NCBI GenBank assembly: GCA_022511205.1
Contig: JAFLRY010000011.1
Coordinates: forward strand, 1-50,899
Direction: 5' to 3'
DNA: 50,899 nucleotides
DNA from: Eubacterium sp.
Lineage (GTDB): Bacteria; Bacillota; Clostridia; Oscillospirales; Acutalibacteraceae
The position numbers and the translations under genes are program-made. The notes under the pieces were generated by a model, which worked only from the letters and a program-made list of their open reading frames with translations, was not told the origin of the DNA and searched no databases. Shown here piece by piece: positions 1 through 6,547 of the stretch. Numbering within the stretch: position 1 is the stretch's first letter; the number at the start of each line of letters is the position of its first letter.

Positions 1-93
1 TTATCGGGTTCCTTACTTTCGTCGTTGTTTAATTTTCAAGGTCCTTTTTTGCACTGTTCCGGGCAATTTTGCCTTCGCCCTCTCAACGGTGCT
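1..93 (-). promoter_or_regulatory. rRNA-operon-like 5' leader running off the left edge
   Basis: Read on the minus strand, the stretch after the promoter at 99-127 carries no ORF. It holds a long-range stem (GCAC-c-GTT pairing with AAC-a-GTGC, inner GGGC/GCCC), followed by an A-rich run and the motif CCTTGAAAATTAAACAACG. That motif resembles the 'TTGAAAA(C/T)TGAACA' antitermination and processing elements before 16S rRNA or in the 16S-23S spacer of Firmicutes. I infer that a 16S rRNA gene lies just beyond position 1. No mature rRNA sequence is visible, so another highly expressed RNA remains possible. Confidence 0.5.
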
Positions 94-98
94 CGATA

Positions 99-150
99 AT
101 AATATCAAATCCCAAACGGAATGTCAACACTTTTTTTAAAGTTTTTTCAT
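99..150 (-). promoter_or_regulatory. very strong sigma-A promoter with UP-like element
   Basis: The minus strand shows TTGACA (122-127), a 17-bp spacer and TATTAT (99-104) preceded by TGA, an extended -10. Directly upstream of the -35 (128-150) is an A-tract-rich stretch like an UP element. This combination is typical of stable-RNA promoters. It points out of the window to the left, away from the sporulation operon. Confidence 0.75.
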
Positions 151-194
151 TAGTCTTAATGCTTCTCCGGGCGTTTCTTTTTTCTTGTGTTCAA

Positions 195-215
195 AGCGGA
201 AGCTTAGCTTCCGCT
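195..215 (-). terminator. hairpin containing the stop codon of the upstream gene
   Basis: A perfect 9-bp inverted repeat, AGCGGAAGC / GCTTCCGCT, has a 3-nt loop that is exactly the TAA stop codon of the 97-aa gene. It lacks a clean U-tract on the minus strand (TTGAACACAAG follows), so it may be a weak terminator or a 3'-end stabilising hairpin. Confidence 0.4.
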
Positions 216-497
216 GATCGGTAAGTAACTTGTGAAATCATTATAAAAGCTTACCGGCCGGGGATCGGTGGAATACGCCGTTTCGGGCATATACTCCTTG
301 GTGCTTTCATATAATTCTTCTACATCTTTATAATATACTTTATAATCAAAAAAGGTAAACCCGTCATCCTCCTGCAGAAACAACACCGTGTCTTCATCGA
401 AGCCGAAGCTCTTCGTATTATAGTAAGCAATGGACGCTCCGATCACAACTATTAAAACTGCTGCTAACACAATTGAAACCGCAGAAAGTTTTTTCAT
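204..497 (-). CDS. small N-terminally anchored protein of the gpr-spoIIP operon, unknown function
   Basis: A 97-residue protein I cannot assign to a family. Residues 5-26 form one hydrophobic segment (membrane anchor or uncleaved signal), followed by about 70 polar, acidic residues rich in Tyr and Phe that would lie outside the membrane. Start: ATG at 497, with AAAGGA 8 nt upstream lying inside the end of spoIIP. The gap to spoIIP is only 4 bp, so the genes are almost certainly co-transcribed. This suggests, without proving, a sporulation-linked envelope role in the mother cell or forespore. Codon use resembles the neighbours. It ends in a hairpin that encloses the stop codon. Confidence 0.75.
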   Translation of the reverse strand: MKKLSAVSIVLAAVLIVVIGASIAYYNTKSFGFDEDTVLFLQEDDGFTFFDYKVYYKDVEELYESTKEYMPETAYSTDPRPVSFYNDFTSYLPISGS

Positions 498-501
498 TTT
501 A

Positions 502-1656
502 TCATTCCTTTACATATTCATCCAAAAGCAATTCCGCCAGCGCGTTTGCGAACAGTCGACCTGAATAACACGCCTCATCAAGGGTGTTCGCCTCCGTTCC
601 TATTTCAAGCAGAAACGAATTCTTCGTGAGATCCATATTGTATTTGCGCTCAGAAAACAGGATCGGCCTCATAAGATCGGGATACATTTCGTTGATTTTG
701 CCGGTTACTGCACTTGAAAATCTGAGATTACATTCCCAATTGGGAAAATTCGAAATTTTTCCGTATTCACAGCCGGAGATTATCATCATTTTTGCTGCTT
801 TTTTTCCGTTTACCACAGCGGTGGGTTTTACCTTCGTTTTATTGCTATATGTAATGCTGTCACGGTGAACGTCTATCGTGATCTCAATTGAAGGATACTT
901 TTCAAGATATTCATTTACAGATTTTCTTGAGGAGTTGTAAGCATCATTATAGGACAGGTCGTGTATCTCCGTATCGTGAATAACGATGAAGCCCTTGCTT
1001 TCAAGCACCTTGCAAATTTCGTCCCCGACCCGAATCATATTCTTTTTAGAATCTTTCGTTTTCAGGTCGGTGGACTCTGTATAATAACCCACGTCAAGAA
1101 GAGTGAAACATTCAGTAGTATGGCTGTGATAAACCAGAATGGTGGGCTTTGACATGTCTGTTATTTTAAGACTTGCCTTTTTCTTTAAAAGGGCTTCAAT
1201 GTCAAGCTTGTAAAAGGAATCAGGGATCTTTTTTTGTACCTGCACATTTTCGAAGGTTACAATTGTTCCGCCACCCGTGTAATTATCTTCGCTCGTTTTT
1301 CCTTTTACCTTTTCTGTTGATATCGTTTTCTCTGCTTCAGTCATCAACGCCTGAATGTCAGCAGGAACAGCAGTTAAATCAATATCACCTGAGCCGTCCT
1401 CAACAGTGATATTATGCATAACGTCCTGAGGCTCCTCCGGCGTGGTGTTATTAGTATTTGCCTCTACTCCCGAAATTATCAATGAAATTTCCTGAGACTT
1501 TTCTTTTAGCTCAGAATACGGGCTCATTACTTTACCGACCCCTTGCTCAAAGGCCGTGATCCCGCTTGCGATATTCGGCGAAATATTTATAAATATGGCT
1601 ACTGCAACAAACAAAGCAACAACATTTGAAACAAAAAATGCGATATCCTTTTTCAT
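502..1656 (-). CDS. spoIIP: stage II sporulation protein P, engulfment peptidoglycan hydrolase
   Basis: A 384-residue membrane-anchored amidase/endopeptidase of the engulfment machinery. In known systems it works with SpoIID and SpoIIM to remove septal wall so that the mother cell can engulf the forespore. One N-terminal membrane segment spans about residues 6-26, followed by a variable linker and a SpoIIP domain from about 170 to 380. Putative zinc and catalytic residues are visible: H177/H179 with E182 (VYHSHTTE), H264 (IDVHRD), and E351/E355 (EIGTEANT). ATG at 1656 is preceded by AGGTGG. Gene order gpr-spoIIP is the same as in Bacillus subtilis, supporting the assignment. Confidence 0.95.
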   Translation of the reverse strand: MKKDIAFFVSNVVALFVAVAIFINISPNIASGITAFEQGVGKVMSPYSELKEKSQEISLIISGVEANTNNTTPEEPQDVMHNITVEDGSGDIDLTAVPADIQALMTEAEKTISTEKVKGKTSEDNYTGGGTIVTFENVQVQKKIPDSFYKLDIEALLKKKASLKITDMSKPTILVYHSHTTECFTLLDVGYYTESTDLKTKDSKKNMIRVGDEICKVLESKGFIVIHDTEIHDLSYNDAYNSSRKSVNEYLEKYPSIEITIDVHRDSITYSNKTKVKPTAVVNGKKAAKMMIISGCEYGKISNFPNWECNLRFSSAVTGKINEMYPDLMRPILFSERKYNMDLTKNSFLLEIGTEANTLDEACYSGRLFANALAELLLDEYVKE

Positions 1657-1664
1657 AATCCACC

Positions 1665-1692
1665 TATATAATATAAGTATTTATATTATATA
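1665..1692. repeat. perfect 12-bp AT-only inverted repeat before spoIIP
   Basis: TATATAATATAA and its exact reverse complement flank a 4-nt GTAT loop, ending just before the spoIIP ribosome binding site. In RNA it would form a hairpin next to the Shine-Dalgarno sequence. It could modulate translation or mark an mRNA end after gpr. No clear promoter could be read from it. Confidence 0.6.
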
Positions 1693-1711
1693 TATGAAAA
1701 GAAGTTTGTAA

Positions 1712-2545
1712 TTATCCCACCAGCATATAAAGATCCTGCTCCGAAATATTCGGCTGGAGGCAAACGTTTATGCTCATTCCGATAAGCTTTGCGCCCTGCT
1801 CGGTCACGCGGTCTATTTCCCTTGGAGTAACGAACATCGAATTGTCATCAGCGCCCTTGATAACGCCGGTTGACACTACTGTGGGTATTCCTATGGAAAC
1901 AACGGGAACGCCGAGGGTTTTTTCTGATATTTCGTGGCGATGATTACCAACACCCGAGCCCGGTGAAATGCCTGCGTCGGACAACTGAACCGTAGTACCG
2001 AGCCTTTCGGCAGAGGAGGAAGCAAGGGCGTCCACCGCAATAACGCAGGAGGGCTTGACCACGTCAACTACGCCCTTGATGATCTCAGCGCTTTCTATTC
2101 CCGTTTCGCCGAGCACCCCGATACGCATCGTTGAAACTTTTTTTAAATTTTCAAACCCCATTGCCTTTTTCAGATCGTCCGAAATATGGCGCGTGGCAAG
2201 AATATAGGAGCTTGTCTTAGGACCTAACGCGTCTGCCGTAATATCCATATTACCAAGACCGGCAACGAGAATATTGTCACACTGCGCGGGAAGAAGATCT
2301 TTTAAAATATTGGATATTTTTTTAAGCCGTCCATCGAAAATATCAGTGTCGTTTACAAACGAAGGAACCTCAACGGTTATATAATTTCCGATAGGCTTTC
2401 CGATCTTGCTTTCGCCCTCTTCGTTAAGCACGCTGACGGTGGTGATGCCGTCTTTTTCCGTTACTTTAACGCCCTTTAGCTCTGTTTTATTTTCGTCTTC
2501 ATAGCATTCAACCGCTAAATCTGTACGCTTTTCCAAAACAATCAC
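1712..2545 (-). CDS. gpr: GPR endopeptidase, germination protease for small acid-soluble spore proteins
   Basis: A 277-residue aspartate-type protease (family A25) that degrades SASPs during spore outgrowth. Family motifs are clear: GLGNMDITADALGP (about 87-100), VIAVDALASSSAERLG, and SDAGISPGSGVGNHRHE. TDLAVE at residues 8-13 matches the zymogen self-cleavage region. The propeptide is therefore only about 4-7 residues, against about 15 in Bacillus, and the protein is shorter than the roughly 370 residues of Bacillus GPR. The listed start is GTG at 2545. A TTG at 2536 has a better-spaced GGGTGA and would give LEKRTDLAVE, so the true start is uncertain by three codons. It is followed by spoIIP. 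Confidence 0.93.
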   Translation of the reverse strand: MIVLEKRTDLAVECYEDENKTELKGVKVTEKDGITTVSVLNEEGESKIGKPIGNYITVEVPSFVNDTDIFDGRLKKISNILKDLLPAQCDNILVAGLGNMDITADALGPKTSSYILATRHISDDLKKAMGFENLKKVSTMRIGVLGETGIESAEIIKGVVDVVKPSCVIAVDALASSSAERLGTTVQLSDAGISPGSGVGNHRHEISEKTLGVPVVSIGIPTVVSTGVIKGADDNSMFVTPREIDRVTEQGAKLIGMSINVCLQPNISEQDLYMLVG

Positions 2546-2596
2546 CCGTTTTTTTCAACATTTTCAATAAAAGTATGCCCAAAAATAAAAAAATAC

Positions 2597-2625
2597 TTGC
2601 TTTTTTTTCGAAGATATGATAGTAT
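2597..2625 (+). promoter_or_regulatory. probable sigma-A promoter of rpsT
   Basis: TTGCTT (2597-2602), 17-bp spacer, TAGTAT (2620-2625) preceded by TGA (extended -10). It lies 70 bp before the rpsT start. The 5' UTR is about 60 nt and ends in AAAGGAG. Confidence 0.6.
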
Positions 2626-2694
2626 GTTTAAGCATTTAAAAGATATTGGGTGTAATGCCCTTAAAGACTATTTCCGCTAAAGGAGTTGAAAACC

Positions 2695-2952
2695 ATGCCA
2701 AATATTAAATCTGCCAAGAAGAGAGTTAAGGTTCAGGCTAAGAAGGCCGCTAACAATAAGGCTGCAAACTCTGCCCTTAAGACTGCTATCAAAAAGGCAA
2801 ACGTAGCTATCGAGACCAATGCCGCGGACAAAGAGGAAACCGTTAAGGCCGCAGTTAAGAAGATCGATCAGGCTGTTGCCAAGAATCTTCTTCACAAGAA
2901 CACCGCTGCAAGAAAGAAGAGCGCCTTTGCTTCCAAGCTCAACAAGGCATAA
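2695..2952 (+). CDS. rpsT: 30S ribosomal protein S20
   Basis: An 85-residue, very basic, Lys/Ala-rich helical protein that binds 16S rRNA in the small subunit. The MPNIKSAKKRVKVQ N-terminus, the AANNKAANSALKTAIKKA stretch and the C-terminal HKNTAARKKSAFASKLN are typical of bS20. The start was chosen at ATG 2695, where the family begins with MPNIKSA and AAAGGAG lies 9 nt upstream. A TTG three codons earlier is less likely. The gene is monocistronic, with its own promoter and terminator, and divergent from gpr, as rpsT often is in Firmicutes. Confidence 0.98.
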   Translation: MPNIKSAKKRVKVQAKKAANNKAANSALKTAIKKANVAIETNAADKEETVKAAVKKIDQAVAKNLLHKNTAARKKSAFASKLNKA

Positions 2953-2981
2953 TTTTGCCGCTTTAATCAAACAACAAAAAG

Positions 2982-3014
2982 CCTCTACGGTCATTTCCGT
3001 AGAGGTTCTTTTTT
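2982..3014. terminator. bidirectional Rho-independent terminator
   Basis: Perfect 9-bp stem CCTCTACGG / CCGTAGAGG (2982-2990, 2997-3005) with loop TCATTT, then TTCTTTTTTT on plus. The A-rich left flank gives a U-rich tail on minus too. It separates rpsT from the convergent end of the Rnf operon. Confidence 0.93.
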
Positions 3015-3021
3015 TATGCCT

Positions 3022-3534
3022 TTATGAGATTTTCGTGTCTTTAACTTTCTCAAATCTGTTTACAACTGTTTTTGAAACTATACCAAGCAGTAACCCTGTA
3101 ATAAGCCCGGCGACAAGTAAAACAGGCAGGTAATACACGATCCGCGCAGTTTGCATAACGATCGCCGCCATAATTATCTGCCCGATATTATGGCAGATCC
3201 CGCCAAGCATACTTACGCCGATTATTGAAAGCTTTGATTTCTTAAATGCCAGCATAACGATGAAGCTGAGAAGACCTCCGCATAGGCTGTAGGCAAGGCT
3301 GTAAACGTTTCCAAAGGTGAGCGAGGCCAAAAGTATTCGTATGATTGAAATCGCGAATGCCTGACTTGGCTTCATTATATACAGGGCAACAACTACCACC
3401 AGATTGGCAAGCCCCAGTTTTACCCCGGGAATCCCGAAATTAAAAGGAATGAGGCTTTCGAAATAGCTGAAGGTAAAGGCAAGAGCAGTCATCACGCCGA
3501 ACAACGCGGCGTTTTTTGCTTTCGTGTTTTTCAT
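3022..3534 (-). CDS. Gx transporter / heptaprenyl diphosphate synthase component I family membrane protein
   Basis: A 170-residue polytopic protein with five or so membrane segments, matching the Hpre_diP_synt_I family (features like FNFGIPGVKLGLANLVVVVALY and GGICHNIGQIIMAAIV). The family is annotated either as heptaprenyl diphosphate synthase subunit I or, by fold, as an ECF-type S-component ('Gx transporter'). No prenyl-synthase aspartate motifs are visible. It is the last gene of the Rnf operon, 12 bp after the NusG_II gene. Because ApbE uses FAD, import of a flavin, isoprenoid or related precursor is a possible role, but this is only inference. Confidence 0.85.
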   Translation of the reverse strand: MKNTKAKNAALFGVMTALAFTFSYFESLIPFNFGIPGVKLGLANLVVVVALYIMKPSQAFAISIIRILLASLTFGNVYSLAYSLCGGLLSFIVMLAFKKSKLSIIGVSMLGGICHNIGQIIMAAIVMQTARIVYYLPVLLVAGLITGLLLGIVSKTVVNRFEKVKDTKIS

Positions 3535-3546
3535 AAGTCACCGCTC

Positions 3547-3915
3547 CTACGCCGCCGCGTCAATGCCGTTATCGTCGGCTTCATTCACTATCGTAATAAC
3601 TACCCTGTGGGGCAGGCAGATGATCGATTCACCGTTTCTGTGAATTTTCGAATGGTTTTTGCAGATGCCGTCCGGGCAATTTGCCTGCGTAACCTTGGCT
3701 GTTCCGCCCTCTATAACCAAGAGGTTTTCCCCTTCGCCATCGGTGATTATCTCGTAAACCGTATCCGTATCAAGAGGAAGCGTTTCCGTCACCATGCCGT
3801 TGATTTCTATCTGAACGAATGCACCGGAGGCTCCGTTAACACCGTAAAGTAAAAAAAGCAAACAGCATACCACCGCCGCGGTAACGGCGATAAGAATAAA
3901 ATCCGCCTTTTTCAT
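3547..3915 (-). CDS. NusG domain II-containing extracytoplasmic protein
   Basis: A 122-residue protein with one N-terminal membrane segment (about 5-25) and a small beta-rich NusG_II domain. It is not the transcription factor NusG, as the NGN and KOW domains are absent. Conserved-looking Cys/His positions are CPDGICKNH (about 79-87) and CLPHR (about 98-102), which could bind a metal or form a redox disulfide outside the membrane. Its start ATG overlaps the stop of the preceding 59-aa gene (ATGA), so translation is coupled. This family commonly travels with Rnf, ApbE and Gx genes in Firmicutes. Its exact function is unknown. Confidence 0.85.
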   Translation of the reverse strand: MKKADFILIAVTAAVVCCLLFLLYGVNGASGAFVQIEINGMVTETLPLDTDTVYEIITDGEGENLLVIEGGTAKVTQANCPDGICKNHSKIHRNGESIICLPHRVVITIVNEADDNGIDAAA

Positions 3916-4094
3916 CAGTTGACATTCGCGGCAATTACAGATAAAGCGGCAGGCTCAACTTCCGTAGAGTTGCCGTTTACCTGATTATAGATCGCGTTCG
4001 AGCCGAAAATTACGGCAAGAGTTACGATTATCATAACGATCAGCGAAATGATCCAAGCTTTAGAATTCGCGTCAAAATGCGGTTGTTTTTTCAT
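3915..4094 (-). CDS. 59-residue single-pass membrane protein in the Rnf operon
   Basis: A small gene easily missed by length cut-offs. It starts at ATG 4094 (MKKQPHFDANSKAWIISLIV...), 5 bp after the apbE stop, and ends at TGA 3915-3917, overlapping the next start. Residues 1-12 are polar and cytoplasmic, about 13-36 form one hydrophobic helix, and the remaining 23 residues (NQVNGNSTEVEPAALSVIAANVN) would be outside. No Cys. Position and coupling on both sides argue that it is translated. It may be an accessory or scaffold subunit for the Rnf/ApbE module; I recognise no family. Confidence 0.75.
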   Translation of the reverse strand: MKKQPHFDANSKAWIISLIVMIIVTLAVIFGSNAIYNQVNGNSTEVEPAALSVIAANVN

Positions 4095-4099
4095 AGCAA

Positions 4100-5149
4100 C
4101 TATCCTTCATTTATAAAATTATCAAAGCCGGAGCTGTAAAATTCTTTATAATCCTTATTCGTCCAGACGGCTTCAACACCCTGCGTATCCTCAACGAGCT
4201 TCATTCCCTGCTCGATCGGCATATTGAAAAGCGTTGTTGAAAGCGCGTCGCCAAGGGCGCTGTCATCGCAGATCACCGTTACCGCCGAAATATATTCCGC
4301 GGGCATAAGGGTGCCGGGATCGATTATATGGCAATAGCGTTTCCCGTTCACCGTGTAATAGCGCTGATAATCACCGCTTGTGACTACCGACATATCGGTG
4401 AGCTTCACCGTTTCAAGATAGCTGTTGCCGTTCTGATTGGGATTTTCTATTCCGATATTCCACGGAGTTGCTCCGTCGTCATTCTTATAGCCGAACACAC
4501 ACACGTTTCCGCCAACATTGATAATGGCGGAGCTCCAGAGATTTTCCTTAGCCCATTCGCTTATCTCTTTTACCGCGTAGCCCTTGGCAATAGCCCCCAC
4601 ATCAAGCTTAAGCTGAGGATCGGCGAAATACACCGTGGAGTTTCCCTTGTCTATAATAAGGTCGTTTATATCCGTGTGCTCTGCCGCCGCTTTTAAAGCA
4701 TCCATATCGGGAAGCTTTGCGGCTTCGGGATCGCTCGTTCCCTGCCGGCGGTACTCATGCCATATGGATAACACCGCGCCGAAGCAGATATTCGTTTTCC
4801 CTTCACTGAGCTCATAAACCTCTTTGCCGTATTCCAGCAGATCGATTATCCGCCCATCCACCGCAACGGGAGCTTTCCCCGCCTCATTATTGAGGGTGTT
4901 GGTATTTGCCAAGCCATCATAGGAATTGTAAATATCATACAACTTATGGTATTCCTCAAGCCTTTGGCAAAGCTGAGCTAAATGGTTATCAAAAGCATTT
5001 TGATCTGCATCGTAAGCCGTAACGGTTGAGACAGTATCAAAAAAGTCGAAAAAAGTGGCGGAGAAGCGCTTAGGCTTACTCGAAACTGCGCACGAACAGC
5101 AGGCAAGCATCAAAAATGCAGACAGCAGACAGCATAATATCTTCTTCAT
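4100..5149 (-). CDS. apbE: FAD:protein FMN transferase, ApbE lipoprotein
   Basis: A 349-residue enzyme that transfers FMN from FAD to a Thr of target proteins through a phosphoester bond. Its expected targets here are RnfG and RnfD. The N-terminus is a lipoprotein signal (hydrophobic 4-16, then LACCSC, with the lipidated Cys at about 17-20), so it acts outside the membrane. Family features include FFDTVSTVTAYD, DVGAIAKGYAVKEI, INVGGNVCVFG, and a C-terminal segment with HIIDPGTLMPA. Its ATG abuts the rnfB stop (TAAATG), so it is firmly in the Rnf operon. The location directly downstream of rnfB fits its job as flavinylating partner. Confidence 0.95.
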   Translation of the reverse strand: MKKILCCLLSAFLMLACCSCAVSSKPKRFSATFFDFFDTVSTVTAYDADQNAFDNHLAQLCQRLEEYHKLYDIYNSYDGLANTNTLNNEAGKAPVAVDGRIIDLLEYGKEVYELSEGKTNICFGAVLSIWHEYRRQGTSDPEAAKLPDMDALKAAAEHTDINDLIIDKGNSTVYFADPQLKLDVGAIAKGYAVKEISEWAKENLWSSAIINVGGNVCVFGYKNDDGATPWNIGIENPNQNGNSYLETVKLTDMSVVTSGDYQRYYTVNGKRYCHIIDPGTLMPAEYISAVTVICDDSALGDALSTTLFNMPIEQGMKLVEDTQGVEAVWTNKDYKEFYSSGFDNFINEG

Positions 5150-5947
5150 TTAATAGTGTTTAATAATGTGTCTCGGACATTTCTCGGCGCAAATACCGCA
5201 TTTTGAACACTTGAAATAATCTATCTTAGCAAGATTATTATCAAGGATTATAGCGTCATTAGGGCAGTTTCTTGCGCATATTCCGCAACCGAGACAGCCC
5301 GACGTACAGGCGTTTCGCACGGTTTTTCCCTTGTCCGCCGAAGAACACTGAACCCTCACACTGGCGTTAGCCGGGATAAGCTCAATCAGCCCGTGAGGGC
5401 AAACCTTGAGGCATTTTCCGCAGGCAACGCAGAGAGATTCATCAACTACCGCCTTGCCGTCCTCAACCTTGATCGCGTGATGATCACAGACCTCGGCACA
5501 GGTGCCGTAGCCAAGGCAACCGAATTTGCAGGCGTAATAGCTTGAATCCGGCATCGTGGCAGCATAGGTGCAGGTCTTTAAACCGTAGTAATTATAATCC
5601 GTTTGGCGCTTTTCACAGCTTCCGTCACACTTAACATAAGCAACCTTGCGCTGCATAGGCTCCGCTTTTTGACCCATAATATCGGCAATTCGCTTGGCAA
5701 CTCTTTCGCCGCCAACAGGGCAAGCTGAAACAGGCGCTTCTCCCTTAGAGATCGCTTCGGCGCAGCTATCACACCCCGCAAAGCCGCAACCGCCGCAGTT
5801 TATGCCGGGAAGCTCCTCGCATATTTTGGCGCTTAAAATGTTAACGTCAACGTGGAACACCTTTTCAGCAATGCTCAGCGCAACACCGATTATTATACTT
5901 ATGCCGCAGAGGATTCCCACGGCAATTAAAACTTCATTAAAACTCAT
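5150..5947 (-). CDS. rnfB: Rnf complex subunit RnfB, iron-sulfur protein
   Basis: A 265-residue electron-entry subunit that takes electrons from ferredoxin in the ion-translocating ferredoxin:NAD+ oxidoreductase. One N-terminal membrane helix spans about 5-27. A 4Fe-4S domain follows, with C51, C54, C59 and C76 (NCGGCGFAGC...CPVG). Then come four ferredoxin-like CxxCxxCxxxC(P) sets, including CVACGKCLKVCP, CLGCGICARNCP and CSKCGICAEKCP, more than the minimum in proteobacterial RnfB, as is usual in Clostridia. It lies 21 bp after rnfA and abuts apbE. Confidence 0.96.
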   Translation of the reverse strand: MSFNEVLIAVGILCGISIIIGVALSIAEKVFHVDVNILSAKICEELPGINCGGCGFAGCDSCAEAISKGEAPVSACPVGGERVAKRIADIMGQKAEPMQRKVAYVKCDGSCEKRQTDYNYYGLKTCTYAATMPDSSYYACKFGCLGYGTCAEVCDHHAIKVEDGKAVVDESLCVACGKCLKVCPHGLIELIPANASVRVQCSSADKGKTVRNACTSGCLGCGICARNCPNDAIILDNNLAKIDYFKCSKCGICAEKCPRHIIKHY

Positions 5948-5968
5948 AGTCTTCAGCCTCCTTTAAAC

Positions 5969-6547
5969 TTACGCAAACGCGCTGAAGCCGTAAAAGGCTA
6001 TGGACATAAGGCACGCCGTCATAAGCACTGCGGGCGTGCCGCTGAAGGCCTTCGGGAAATCGTTTGACTGGGTCTTTTCTCTTACGCCCGCCATAATGAT
6101 TATGGCAATGCAGAAGCCCAGCGCCGTTCCGAAGCCCGTTACAACGCTCGTGATAAAATCGTTGGACTGCTGAACGTTTGTAAGCGCCGCGCCAAGCACC
6201 GCGCAGTTTGTAGTGATGAGCGGGAGATATACGCCCAAGCTCTTGTAGAGTGACGGCACTGCCTTTTTGAGGAACAGCTCCACCAGCTGAACAAGAAACG
6301 CGATCACCATAATAAACGTGATGGTGTTAAGGTAGGTAAGATCGAATCTTTCCAAAATCTGTGTATAGAGCACGTTTGTTACCGCCGAAGAAAGCGTGAT
6401 AACGAATATTACGGCTCCGCCCATACCGGCCGCGGTTTTCATATTCTTTGAAACACCGAGGAAGGGGCATATGCCCAAAAACTGGCTTAAAACAACGTTG
6501 TTTATAAGGGCGGTGGTGATAAGAACAAGAAATAAGGTTTTAGCCAT
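5969..6547 (-). CDS. rnfA: Rnf complex membrane subunit RnfA
   Basis: A 192-residue, six-helix integral membrane subunit (RnfA/NqrE family) that forms part of the ion-conducting core with RnfE. The N-terminal LITTALINNVVLSQFLGICPFLGVSK and the central ITTNCAVLGAAL motif carry the conserved Cys residues that hold a buried iron-sulfur cluster in Nqr/Rnf structures. Its ATG overlaps the end of rnfE by 8 bp (ATGGCTAA). Confidence 0.96.
   Translation of the reverse strand: MAKTLFLVLITTALINNVVLSQFLGICPFLGVSKNMKTAAGMGGAVIFVITLSSAVTNVLYTQILERFDLTYLNTITFIMVIAFLVQLVELFLKKAVPSLYKSLGVYLPLITTNCAVLGAALTNVQQSNDFITSVVTGFGTALGFCIAIIIMAGVREKTQSNDFPKAFSGTPAVLMTACLMSIAFYGFSAFA

Noticed and set aside
1660-1712. 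Possible sigma-E promoter before spoIIP (TCATATA-15-TATATTAT)
   Set aside because: The -10 would lie only 3 bases from the ribosome binding site, so the transcript would start inside it. The AT-only inverted repeat also makes chance matches likely.
2546-2610. Possible sigma-G/sigma-F promoter for gpr (GCATACTT)
   Set aside because: A -10-like CATACTT exists, but the only -35-like GTATT is about 14 bp away, too close for the known spacing.
3547-3915. Annotation as transcription factor NusG
   Set aside because: Only a domain-II-like segment is present, with a membrane anchor and no NGN or KOW domains.
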